A stretch of 14,004 nt of DNA from Alistipes sp. (GCA_017501025.1 JAFVXS010000204.1:1-14004), one strand, 5' to 3'; shown: positions 1-8,107, counted from the stretch's first letter. A program made the numbers and translations. The notes: a model not told the origin generated them from the letters alone.

Positions 1-1577
1 ATCGAGTGCATATAAGCACTATACTTACCCTTCGAAGCAGAAGGTACGTCGGTCGAAGAGGTTGTAAGGTTGCCGGCACCAATCTGTGCAGTTGCGTGGT
101 TACCCGTATCCCAAATAAGGTTTGTAGGTACAGCACCCGGACAAGCTGCACCATCGCTGTGTGTACTCCAATTCTCGAAGTCTGCCTCCGGAATCTGTGC
201 ACCTGCCGGTGTGGTCACGGTCAAAGCCTTACCAATCTGTACGTTGTCGGCAAAGAGGGCATATTCATAGGTCTTACCTGCCGAGAAATCGGTGCAGTTA
301 GCACTATAAATCGAAGCCTCGCTACCTGCCGAAGCATTAACATAACTCCACGAGCCACCTGCGATGCGATAACCGATTTTGGTTGCAGCAGTGCTGTTGA
401 ACGACATTGCCTCGAAGAATGCAGTGTTGAACCAAAGGTCGTAATCTGCCTCTGCGATTGGCAATACACCCTGAATACCGTATGTTACCTCTGTAAAACC
501 TACACCACCGCTTGCATCCTTAATACGGAAAGCAAACTGCTGTACACCACCTGCGAAGTTTGCAAAGAACTGCTCCGAGAATGCGAGAGTGTACTCTTTT
601 GCCGAAACCTTTGTTACAGCAATGCCGTCGTAGGTCGAGTTGAGGAGGTCGAAAGTCGTACTGTCGGTAGTGATATTCAACTGCGAAATAGTATCGAGTG
701 CCGTTACCGAGTATGTGCGTGTTCCGCTAACATAGTTGTATGGAGTCGAAACATCGAAACCTACACCCTTTACGGTTGGGTCTGGACTGAACGCAATCTT
801 GTCGTCGCGGTGCTCAACCGAAGTATCAACCGTAGCCGAGAATACGAAGAAACCATTTGCATCCTTCGAATATTTGAAATTCAAAGTGTAGAGCGTCTGG
901 GCTGTGATATTCTCTATTTTGCCGGTCTGTGTCAATGGCGTTGTGCCATCGCTACCATAGAAGTACCAGCTCAAAGTGGTGCACTCATCAGGCATAAGAA
1001 AGTAACCTGTTGCAGACTCGGTGTACTTCAAAGTAGGAACTTTTGCACTCTTTGCCTTGTCGAGGTCAAACTCATCGATGGCAGAGATATACACATAGAA
1101 ATCTTCGGTGAAGTGAGCGGCAACAGTGCTGTCAAAATTGCTTTTAACAGCGATGTTGTCCATCTTACACTTAACGTCAATCTTTGTAACCTCACCAGGT
1201 ACGATAGTAAAGTCCTGCTCGCCGGTGTAGCAGAGGTCGTCGAACGATGCTACAACCTGCTCACCAACCTTTACCAATACGTGGTAGTCATCTTTGAGCA
1301 ACCAGATATATTGAGGAATTTCGCTCAACGATGTATATTTACGTACGAGCTCCTTTGCACGGTTGCCGTCCGAATCGGCAGCGGCATAACGATATATCTT
1401 CAACGAGAATACCGATGAATTTGCCGTTGCTGCACGCGAAGCGTCGCCAAGGTCGAGGTTGAGCGATACAACGCCCTCGTTCTGACCCATCATCAAATTC
1501 TCTTCGTTCGATTTGGTGCAGGCTGTGGCCAACACAATCAAACCTACATATACTAATATGCTAAATATCTTTTTCAT
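1..1577 (-). CDS. DUF4493 lipoprotein with Ig-like repeat and start of a PCMD-like domain (partial, 3' end outside window)
   Basis: The reading frame is open from ATG 1577 to the left edge (525 codons), so the C-terminus is missing. Residues 1-20 form a lipoprotein signal ending at LATAC (Cys20), followed by a hydrophilic TKSNEEN stretch that suits surface export in Bacteroidota. Residues about 35-180 match the DUF4493 pattern: a beta-rich region with an aromatic/Leu-Lys turn, then 'ASFDDLCYTGEQDFTIVPGEVT'-like strands. Residues about 298-373 resemble the repeat seen twice in the upstream neighbour (FAGGVQQFAFRIKDASGGVG). From about residue 459 the segment IPEADFENW (W470) is the typical opening of the PCMD domain, a putative carbohydrate-related domain. 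It is the fourth gene of the operon, 18 bases after the previous stop. The start is fixed by a strong AGGAGGA site. A role at the cell surface in adhesion or glycan binding is inferred; no enzyme motif is visible. Confidence 0.85.
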   Translation of the reverse strand, partial: MKKIFSILVYVGLIVLATACTKSNEENLMMGQNEGVVSLNLDLGDASRAATANSSVFSLKIYRYAAADSDGNRAKELVRKYTSLSEIPQYIWLLKDDYHVLVKVGEQVVASFDDLCYTGEQDFTIVPGEVTKIDVKCKMDNIAVKSNFDSTVAAHFTEDFYVYISAIDEFDLDKAKSAKVPTLKYTESATGYFLMPDECTTLSWYFYGSDGTTPLTQTGKIENITAQTLYTLNFKYSKDANGFFVFSATVDTSVEHRDDKIAFSPDPTVKGVGFDVSTPYNYVSGTRTYSVTALDTISQLNITTDSTTFDLLNSTYDGIAVTKVSAKEYTLAFSEQFFANFAGGVQQFAFRIKDASGGVGFTEVTYGIQGVLPIAEADYDLWFNTAFFEAMSFNSTAATKIGYRIAGGSWSYVNASAGSEASIYSANCTDFSAGKTYEYALFADNVQIGKALTVTTPAGAQIPEADFENWSTHSDGAACPGAVPTNLIWDTGNHATAQIGAGNLTTSSTDVPSASKGKYSAYMHS

Positions 1578-1584
1578 ATCTCTA

Positions 1585-1591
1585 TCCTCCT
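1585..1591 (-). promoter_or_regulatory. Strong Shine-Dalgarno site for the PCMD-containing lipoprotein gene
   Basis: On the minus strand AGGAGGA lies 7 bases upstream of ATG 1577, in the 18-base gap after the previous stop codon. It is the only textbook Shine-Dalgarno in the four-gene operon, whose other members have A/T-rich leaders. It fixes the start and may give this last visible gene a higher translation rate. Confidence 0.7.
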
Positions 1592-1595
1592 ATAT

Positions 1596-3302
1596 TTATT
1601 CGGTTACCAACATAAGAGTCTTTGACGTAGTGTTGCCATCGTTATCGGTAACGGTAAGCATAAAGTCGTGCTCACCTGCACCGGTAATCTGCAACAAGCC
1701 GAGGAACTTCGTAATCGAGAATTCGAGCTTCGTCTGATCCTTAACATCGTCACCCACAGGGAAGCCGAGATTGATCAGCGATTGACGAATCTCCGATGTG
1801 TTTGTACCATCCGGATTGGTTGTATCAATCGAGTTCTCCGGTGTGATAAGGTCGAGCTGATCGCACAAACCTACACCTGCCAACTGTTTAGCATCCAATA
1901 CCTCCGAGTTGATATTCACTATAAAGCTTGCGATACCCGATGGTGCTGTTACAACAATATCCACAGTCAAATCGCTGGTTACGGTGTAACGCTTGCTCAA
2001 ATCGTAGCCTGTCCAAACAACCGAAGGGCCGCTGCTGCCACCTTCGATTACGATAGCGAGAGTCTTTTCGCTCTTGCCACCCTTCTCGTCGGTTACAGTC
2101 ACCTTGAACGAGTGTGTGCCGCCAAACTCTTTGAGGAGTTTCATCTGTGCGGTAAGCTCGTATGACAACGACGTAGCACCGAGAACCTCGCTATTTACGG
2201 CATAACCCATCAATTGTAATGCCGAAGTTGCAGTACCTGCGTTACACATATCGAGCACCTGTGGAATATTGTAGGTCGAAAGCGACGAGATGAAATCGCC
2301 ATTTGTCGAAGAGATATCAACCGTCAAACCTGCGATAGCATTCTCGGCAGCAATATCGATGATAATTGGCTTCAAACAGTTGCCACGATCGTCGAAGTCG
2401 CTTGCGTAGAGCGAAACAGGAGTGTCGATATCGCCGTCTGCCAATGTGATAACAGGCTTATCCTCGTCATCAACAATAGTGTTTTCGGACAAGAGCAACG
2501 AGAAGTCGTAAACAATCTCCTCATCGACAACCCAGCCGTCGATAGTTGCACCAATGCTGATGCTACCCTCGCCCGAGTACTCGATGTAGAAGTTGATATC
2601 GCTATACTGACCTGCCTTAACATCAGGAATAGTTGCTGTCATTTCGAATGCGGCAGCCTCCTTGCCCTCCGGAGTATATTTACCCTTTACGAGGACATTG
2701 ATATCGTTGAGGGCATTAACAGCCTTGAAGTATCCCGAACGGCTCTCATCAACACCATATACCAACGAGTTCTCCTCGATAGATATAGTAGCGGTTGTGT
2801 CGTCGCTCAAAGCGGCACGCAAGTCTGCCGAATACGATACCGATACCTGAATGTTTTGAAGTGTACAAACGAGGTTGGTCAAAGTCGTTGTCTCCTTACG
2901 AACGATTTTGAAAGGCTCTTCGAGACCATAAACAGGGCTCTCCCAAGCGGCTCCCGGAACTGTACCCGACGACATCTGGAAGATGTAGTTACCACCCTCC
3001 AACTCAATCTTCTCGGTTGGACGGTTGCCATAGGTAAACGATTTGATAACTTCGCCTGCCTCATTGAGAATTGTGCAGGTAAAATCGTCGATGTTTACGG
3101 TTGCACGGGTAGCGGCTGTGCTACGCACGTTCTCATCCACCGGCTTGTGATCGACTACGCACTCTACGTTCAGCGTCGAGAGCGACAAGTAGCCACGAGT
3201 TGCACTCTGATCATTAGGGTCGAGGTGCAAATCCTCATTTCGACAACCCGCCATTAACATAGCGGCAATCGAAAGCAGTGCTGTAAATCTAAAAAGTTTC
3301 AT
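1596..3302 (-). CDS. DUF4493 lipoprotein with two tandem Ig-like repeats
   Basis: The product is 568 residues. ATG 3302 was chosen because it starts a lipoprotein signal (MKLFRFTALLSIAAMLMAGC, Cys20); the frame extends further upstream but would add a hydrophilic leader. After Cys20 comes RNEDLHLD, acidic and suited to surface export. Residues about 37-265 match DUF4493, ending in the GSISIGATIDGW-like strand. Residues about 324-420 and 456-568 are two related beta domains. Each has a VDISS/VNINS-type strand, an MGY/LGF-plus-V turn, an L-x-[YF]-[ES] strand, a G-x-H-x-F core and VTD-x-x-G before the last strand, which suggests Ig-like folds. There are no catalytic motifs. It is the third gene of the operon, with gaps of 22 bases upstream and 18 downstream. 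Function is unknown; a structural or binding role at the outer membrane surface is inferred. Confidence 0.85.
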   Translation of the reverse strand: MKLFRFTALLSIAAMLMAGCRNEDLHLDPNDQSATRGYLSLSTLNVECVVDHKPVDENVRSTAATRATVNIDDFTCTILNEAGEVIKSFTYGNRPTEKIELEGGNYIFQMSSGTVPGAAWESPVYGLEEPFKIVRKETTTLTNLVCTLQNIQVSVSYSADLRAALSDDTTATISIEENSLVYGVDESRSGYFKAVNALNDINVLVKGKYTPEGKEAAAFEMTATIPDVKAGQYSDINFYIEYSGEGSISIGATIDGWVVDEEIVYDFSLLLSENTIVDDEDKPVITLADGDIDTPVSLYASDFDDRGNCLKPIIIDIAAENAIAGLTVDISSTNGDFISSLSTYNIPQVLDMCNAGTATSALQLMGYAVNSEVLGATSLSYELTAQMKLLKEFGGTHSFKVTVTDEKGGKSEKTLAIVIEGGSSGPSVVWTGYDLSKRYTVTSDLTVDIVVTAPSGIASFIVNINSEVLDAKQLAGVGLCDQLDLITPENSIDTTNPDGTNTSEIRQSLINLGFPVGDDVKDQTKLEFSITKFLGLLQITGAGEHDFMLTVTDNDGNTTSKTLMLVTE

Positions 3303-3324
3303 ATCTTGATATCTATTTTTGTCG

Positions 3325-4083
3325 TTATGCATTAGGGTTCAATTCAACACTTACATCGATAGTGCCGATAACGGTGTTGTCGAGAGATACGGTAACCTCT
3401 ACGCTGCCGGCAGACTGCAAATCGTAAGTAATCACATAACGTGTCTGTGGATTTACGGTCTGAATGTACTGCGTAGCGAGAGCCTCCTCGGTTTGAGTAG
3501 CCATATTCGCCTGACGAATACAGGTACAGTCGATAGCAACCTTCTTTTGAGGAGCGATGAAGAGATGCTCGGTAGCATCCTCCACCAACTCAAACTCATT
3601 GGTTGCAGTGGTCAGCTTAAACTTATATTCAGGGAAGTAGTTACGGAAGTTCTCGGTGGTCTTAATCGCAACAATAGCATTGCCGACAGTAGCGGTCAAT
3701 TCTACATTTGTTGTACGATTTCGGTCAAGAACCTGTATCTTCTTCGAGGTTGCAAAATATGGTTTGTCAAAACCCTCTTCGGTGATATCGCCGCACTCGA
3801 TAGCAACGGTGTACCAACCTGCGGTGTAACGCTCATCATCGGTGTTGTAGTCGCTCAAACTTGCCCAACTCTTCTCGAAGTCGGTACCGGTGATTGTCAA
3901 GGAGAAATCCGAAAGAGCGGGAGTCTCGATGGTAACTCCGCCTTCGCCCGATTTTGTTGCCACTTGTCCGTCTGCGACAGCGGCAATCGCGATAGTACCT
4001 TCGCCAATTGTCTGGTCGAGGCTCTCATTGCGACAACCTACCATAGCGAAAGCAATCATTGCAAAAAGTAATAATTTTTTCAT
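3325..4083 (-). CDS. Short DUF4493 lipoprotein
   Basis: The product is 252 residues. The start at ATG 4083 gives a clean lipoprotein signal MKKLLLFAMIAFAMVGC (Cys17); the longer frame reaching 4149 would place 22 polar residues in front of it and overlap the preceding gene. Cys17 is followed by RNESL, almost the same as RNEDL after the lipid cysteine of the next gene, so the two are probably paralogues. Residues about 28-245 cover a DUF4493-like domain: GTIAIAAVADGQ, then a linker with ATKS, then SDFSLTI, GWYTVAIECGD, PYFATSKKIQV and a C-terminal all-beta tail. No additional domain follows, so this is the minimal member of the locus. It is the second operon gene, with gaps of 23 bases upstream and 22 downstream. 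No enzymatic residues are visible and the function is unknown. Confidence 0.85.
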   Translation of the reverse strand: MKKLLLFAMIAFAMVGCRNESLDQTIGEGTIAIAAVADGQVATKSGEGGVTIETPALSDFSLTITGTDFEKSWASLSDYNTDDERYTAGWYTVAIECGDITEEGFDKPYFATSKKIQVLDRNRTTNVELTATVGNAIVAIKTTENFRNYFPEYKFKLTTATNEFELVEDATEHLFIAPQKKVAIDCTCIRQANMATQTEEALATQYIQTVNPQTRYVITYDLQSAGSVEVTVSLDNTVIGTIDVSVELNPNA

Positions 4084-4106
4084 AATAGAGTTATTGTGTT
4101 TGTTTT

Positions 4107-5831
4107 TTATTGTGCAATTTGTACAATGACATTGTCTATATATAACCAATAGCTACCGTTTGTTGTTCCCGATTTCGATTCATTCACATTTCGCCACGAC
4201 AGACGGGTTGTCGAAGCAGGGCAACCCTCCAAAGTATATGTAGCTACATTGTTTATGGTGTCATAGTCTCCGTTTGTCGAGTTGAGGTACTTGCTGTATG
4301 GGAATGTACCTGTCGAGTCGCCGCTGCTGTAAGCATTGTTTGCGGTGACATAACCGAAGTGGTAGGTCAGACCGACACCCGGCATCGAGATAGCAAGACC
4401 TCCCTCCTGACGGTTCATACCATAACTAAATTGTACCGCAAGCTTTGCACCACCCTTAAAGCCTGTCAAAGGTCTCGAATCGACACGAGCAGGGTAGTTT
4501 GCCGAGGTTTCGCGACGGCTGGCAATACGTATAGCCTTGCCGGCACTTGCACCCATACGGGCACCTGTCCAACCATTGAGGAATGATACAGCATCCTTGC
4601 TACCCGAGTTGACGCCGCTGGAATAGTTGTCGTTCGACGAGATATTGCCAATCGAACTGAAATCTTCGTAAAGCAGATACGGAACGGTAAGCGATATGCT
4701 GTTAGGGGCGTATGCAGCAATTGTCGGCATTGTGAAACTCTGCTCAACAGTTGCGTGCGGACTATCGAATACGGCACGGAACGACTTACCCGAATAGGTG
4801 TCGTTGAATGTTCCTACGATTTCGAAGTCGTACTTGTTGGCAGGGTTTGTTGTGAATGTCTTAATGGTGCTGCCATTCGAATCCACAATAGAGATTGTCG
4901 AGATATCCTCGCCGAGATAGTTTGCTGCTACCGAGAATGTGATTGTTGTTACACGCCACATCTCCGGTACAACGATTGAAATAGGTGAAATATGCGACTC
5001 TTCGACCACTTTGTCAATGTAAATCGATTGAGCCATAGCTCGTTGCTCGCCTGAATATACGGTGTAGGTTATCTCGCCCGAGATATTGGTTGGGAATACC
5101 ATTGCCCACATATCCTCGCCCTCGTTAATGCCATTAGGGAAGGTGAGCGATAGCTGTCGGCTGCCATTTGTCAGTACAGGAGCGGCAGTAGGGTCGGCAG
5201 CATCAATGGTTACATCGCCCACGACTTCGGTAGGGAATGTAAAGTCGATACGTGTGATAGGGAGTTCAAGAAGGTTGTTGCCTCGTGGTACAACAAACTT
5301 CAATGCGTGCATCTTGTGTGCGAATTTCAGATTCATATTTGCAGGCGATTTGCCGTCGAGGGCATTGCCTACGGTCGGAGTTGCAACCATTATGTCGTAA
5401 GCTCCGTTGAATTGTGAACCATCCTGTACGTTCGAGACAGCATACGTTGCCTTCAAACCATTTGTCGAGGTTGGAACGGGGTATGTTGCGTAGTAGGTGT
5501 ACTCGCCTGTTGCCATCGGGTCGATATAGGCTGCGAAGATTGCAGACGAAAACGACTCGTTAAATCGTGTGAGTGTGAAAGTTGAGGCATCCAACGCGAA
5601 GTTGTTTGAACTATCCTCTGCCCAGAGTGCTATTTGGTCATTCGGCGACCACGTTGCCGTATAGCCATCGGCTTCGATTGAGGTGCGGCTCTTGATATTT
5701 GCGGTCTGGATTAACTCTACGAGTATCTTGCCATCGTTAATATCTCCTTCGTTGAAAGAGTCCTTAACGCAGCTTACCGACAGCAAAGCCGTACCCAAGA
5801 GGGCAAGTAATATTTTAACTATATAGTTCAT
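4107..5831 (-). CDS. Fimbrillin-like lipoprotein with C-terminal ligand-binding-like domain
   Basis: The product is 574 residues and starts at ATG 5831 with MNYIVKILLALLGTALLSVSC (lipid Cys21). The frame is open up to 5969, but that extension crosses the promoter and terminator and is rejected. Residues about 35-290 look like the fimbrillin/Mfa-like family: SRTSIEADGYTATWSPNDQI, then ALWAEDS, YYATYPVP, and LKFAHKMHALKFVV, all typical of Bacteroidales fimbrillin-like proteins. A spacer with Ig-like character spans about 291-385. From residue 386 (LLYEDFSS) to the end is a separate beta-rich, Gly/Ser/aromatic-rich domain ending in YWLYIDNVIV, reminiscent of jelly-roll ligand-binding modules. 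It is the first gene of the lipoprotein operon, directly behind the promoter. It may be a fimbrial anchor, tip or adhesin-like component, but the family assignment rests on motif resemblance only. Confidence 0.8.
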   Translation of the reverse strand: MNYIVKILLALLGTALLSVSCVKDSFNEGDINDGKILVELIQTANIKSRTSIEADGYTATWSPNDQIALWAEDSSNNFALDASTFTLTRFNESFSSAIFAAYIDPMATGEYTYYATYPVPTSTNGLKATYAVSNVQDGSQFNGAYDIMVATPTVGNALDGKSPANMNLKFAHKMHALKFVVPRGNNLLELPITRIDFTFPTEVVGDVTIDAADPTAAPVLTNGSRQLSLTFPNGINEGEDMWAMVFPTNISGEITYTVYSGEQRAMAQSIYIDKVVEESHISPISIVVPEMWRVTTITFSVAANYLGEDISTISIVDSNGSTIKTFTTNPANKYDFEIVGTFNDTYSGKSFRAVFDSPHATVEQSFTMPTIAAYAPNSISLTVPYLLYEDFSSIGNISSNDNYSSGVNSGSKDAVSFLNGWTGARMGASAGKAIRIASRRETSANYPARVDSRPLTGFKGGAKLAVQFSYGMNRQEGGLAISMPGVGLTYHFGYVTANNAYSSGDSTGTFPYSKYLNSTNGDYDTINNVATYTLEGCPASTTRLSWRNVNESKSGTTNGSYWLYIDNVIVQIAQ

Positions 5832-5846
5832 AAGCAATTGCGAGGG

Positions 5847-5877
5847 CAAAAATAAGGCAGTTGCACCGTTTGACAAA
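5847..5877 (-). promoter_or_regulatory. Bacteroidota-type promoter of the lipoprotein operon
   Basis: On the minus strand TTTG (5877-5874) and TATTTTTG (5854-5847) are separated by 19 bases. This matches the Bacteroidota consensus of a -33 TTTG and a -7 TAnnTTTG. Transcription would begin about 10 bases before ATG 5831, so the leader is very short. No Shine-Dalgarno is visible between the promoter and the start. Confidence 0.75.
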
Positions 5878-5887
5878 ATTTTTTCAA

Positions 5888-5932
5888 CGAACAGGCGTTT
5901 TTCTATCATAAAAACATCGCTCTGCCTGTTCG
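5888..5932. repeat. 9-base inverted repeat overlapping the terminator loop
   Basis: CGAACAGGC (5888-5896) is the perfect reverse complement of GCCTGTTCG (5924-5932). The second arm lies in the inner stem and loop of the terminator, so the two hairpins cannot both form fully. The first arm lies between the terminator and the lipoprotein operon promoter. The pairing is seen directly; any regulatory function is inferred. Confidence 0.5.
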
Positions 5933-5955
5933 AAAAGTGGCAAAGCGATGTTTTT
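5910..5955 (-). terminator. Intrinsic terminator after the S9 peptidase gene
   Basis: AAAAACATCGCT (5910-5921) is the exact reverse complement of AGCGATGTTTTT (5944-5955). The stem extends inward by four more pairs after one mismatch, leaving a loop of about 12 bases. Read on the minus strand, the hairpin ends in a T run, 19 bases after the stop codon of the peptidase gene. Because the stem starts with A and ends with T, it could work in both directions. Confidence 0.85.
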
Positions 5956-5974
5956 TGAGATATTTGCAAAAGGT

Positions 5975-8107
5975 CTATTTGAGGTATTTATCCAACCAAC
6001 CAAAGAACTCGCGATTCCATACCATTGAGTTTTGAGGTTTGAAGACTTGATGAGCCTCATTTTCAAACTCAACCAATCGTGCAGGTATTCCACGTTGGCG
6101 AGCCGCCGTAAATGCTTGCAGTGATTGTGTATAAGGGATGCGGAAATCATATTCGCCCGTGAAGATGAGAATTGGCGTATCCCACTTATCAACCGACTTG
6201 TGTGGCGAGTTTGCGTATGAACGCATCGCTGTTCGATTTGACTTATCCCAATATGAGCCACCATAGTCGTTATTGACGAAGAATAGCTCCTCGGTCTCGC
6301 CATACATCGACTCGAAATTGAAGATTCCGCAGTGTGCAATAAAGGCTTTGAATCGTTTTTGATGGTGTCCGGCCAGATAGAATACCGAATATCCGCCATA
6401 CGAAGCCCCTACGCAGCCCAAATGTTCGGTGTCGCACCAACTCTCTTTGCTTACCGAATCGATTGCCGAGAGGTAGTCTCGAATATTTTGTCCGCTGTAA
6501 TCTCCCGAAATCTGGTCGAGCCACTCCTGTCCGAACGAAGGTACTCCGCGTCGATTTGGAGCAACTACGACATAGCCTTGTGCGGCCATCAGCTGGAAGT
6601 TCCAACGATACGACCACGACTGCGATACGGTGCTTTGCGGACCACCTTGACAATAGAGCAGTGTCGGATACTTCTTTGTTGCATCAAAATCTGGTGGCAG
6701 AATTACCCAAACGAGCATCTGCTTGCCGTCGGTTGTGCGAACCCAACGCTTCTGAACTTCGCCCATTTTGATAGTGTCGTATATGTGGCGGTTTAGCGAT
6801 GTTACTTCGAGCATATTACCACTGCTCAAATCGACCTCGAACAACTCGCTTGCCGAAGAGAGAGTCGTAAGCGATGCAATACAACGTCCGTTGGCAATCT
6901 CGAACGCTGTAATATCGTGGTCGCCCTTTGTTACCACGTCGATTTTGCCGCTATTGATATCGATACGGCAAATTTGTTGCGTAGCCTCAATCGGAGCGAT
7001 GAAGTACAGTGTATGGTCATCGGCCCATACAACATTGTTTGCGTGGTAGTCGAAATCGGTCGTCAGATACTTTACGCAACCCGATGTGCGGTCGTAAACC
7101 ATAAGACGCTCCTTGTCGGCTTCGTTGCCCGGACGCTCCTGCGAACGGAATGCAATTTTGCTGTCATCTGCCGACCATACGGGGTATTTGTCATAACCTA
7201 CGAATGGGAAACTGTTTTTGGAGCCATCGGTTACCTTTTTGCCGTCTGGCTTGCAGATATTTACCGTGCTTTTATCGACGGTGTCGTAGATGAAAATATC
7301 CGAGTCGGTAGATACGGCGTACTCTCTGCCTGTCAGAGGCTTACAGGTGTATGCAATATAGCGGCTGTCGTTGCTCCACGCAATCTCGCTATCGTCGAAA
7401 TATGGTGCCAACGGAGTATCCCAAGCAGCATCGGCTCCTGTGATATCTTCGCCTGCTGTAATGGTCTTGCCTTTGGTAATCGGAGCAACGAAGATATGGC
7501 GATAATCGCCCTCATCCCAATAGTCCCAATGGCGTGCCATCAAATCGTCGTAAATGCGGGCTTTCGACTTTGCCATATCTTTGTGCAGATCAGCCGAGCG
7601 GATATCCTTTACGTGGACACTCTTTATATAATACAGGTGAGATTGGTCGGGAGCGACACCGTATGCCTCGATTCCGCCTTCAACATCGGTAATCTGCATC
7701 GGATTTGAGCCATCGGGCTGCATCGACCACAGCTGCATCGAGCCACTGCGATTGGACATAAACCATATAGTTTTACCATCGCTGCTCCATTTTGCGGCAA
7801 CGTTGTTTGACGATGTGTCGGTAAGTTCCCGATGGTCAATGGTGTTTGTATCGTACAGAGTAATTGTGGTCACTCCTCGGTTTTCATCAACCGAATAGCG
7901 AGTGACGCAGCAGAGTAACAATTGACCGTCGGGCGATAACGAAAACGATGATATTCGCCCCATCTTCCACATAACTTCGGGGGTAAAACGTGCTTCGGCA
8001 ATCTCCTCGGCGGTAAGTTTGTTGTCAATGACAAGCGGTTTCGGAGCCTCATTGCAACTTGAAAATCCAAGTATAGATGCAACCATAATCAAAATTAAAT
8101 TTCTCAT
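5975..8107 (-). CDS. S9 family peptidase, DPP5-like lipoprotein
   Basis: The product is 710 residues. ATG 8107 is chosen because it begins a lipoprotein-type signal (MRNLILIMVASILGFSSC, Cys18); the frame stays open to 8716 but only as antisense to the Nudix gene. Residues about 45-430 form a beta-propeller with PD40-like repeats (SPDGQLLL, SSDGKTIWFMS, SNDSRYIAY, SADDSKIAF). Residues about 460-710 are an alpha/beta hydrolase with an intact triad: Ser569 in GASYGG, Asp654 in GEYDFR and His686 in NEAHQV. GGPQS and PNRRG segments also fit. The layout closely resembles Porphyromonas dipeptidyl-peptidase 5, which removes dipeptides from oligopeptide N-termini in the periplasm. Exact substrate preference cannot be read from sequence. 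It is a single gene, divergent from the Nudix-porX unit by 42 bases and ended by its own terminator. I see no convincing promoter for it. Confidence 0.93.
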   Translation of the reverse strand: MRNLILIMVASILGFSSCNEAPKPLVIDNKLTAEEIAEARFTPEVMWKMGRISSFSLSPDGQLLLCCVTRYSVDENRGVTTITLYDTNTIDHRELTDTSSNNVAAKWSSDGKTIWFMSNRSGSMQLWSMQPDGSNPMQITDVEGGIEAYGVAPDQSHLYYIKSVHVKDIRSADLHKDMAKSKARIYDDLMARHWDYWDEGDYRHIFVAPITKGKTITAGEDITGADAAWDTPLAPYFDDSEIAWSNDSRYIAYTCKPLTGREYAVSTDSDIFIYDTVDKSTVNICKPDGKKVTDGSKNSFPFVGYDKYPVWSADDSKIAFRSQERPGNEADKERLMVYDRTSGCVKYLTTDFDYHANNVVWADDHTLYFIAPIEATQQICRIDINSGKIDVVTKGDHDITAFEIANGRCIASLTTLSSASELFEVDLSSGNMLEVTSLNRHIYDTIKMGEVQKRWVRTTDGKQMLVWVILPPDFDATKKYPTLLYCQGGPQSTVSQSWSYRWNFQLMAAQGYVVVAPNRRGVPSFGQEWLDQISGDYSGQNIRDYLSAIDSVSKESWCDTEHLGCVGASYGGYSVFYLAGHHQKRFKAFIAHCGIFNFESMYGETEELFFVNNDYGGSYWDKSNRTAMRSYANSPHKSVDKWDTPILIFTGEYDFRIPYTQSLQAFTAARQRGIPARLVEFENEAHQVFKPQNSMVWNREFFGWLDKYLK

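Noticed and set aside
6..1418. A long plus-strand open frame (470 codons) antisense to the PCMD-containing lipoprotein gene
   Set aside because: The translation is Cys/Arg-rich with no family resemblance. The minus-strand frame has a lipoprotein signal, a Shine-Dalgarno and recognisable domains. Codon bias against TTA, CTA and TCA in the real gene leaves the opposite strand open.
5888..5932. Invertible promoter controlled by a recombinase, as in many Bacteroides surface loci
   Set aside because: The inverted repeat does not flank the promoter at 5847-5877, is only 9 bases long, and no recombinase gene is in the window.
5832..5969. N-terminal extension of the fimbrillin-like gene
   Set aside because: It would run through the terminator and the operon promoter and put 46 residues in front of a clean lipoprotein signal.
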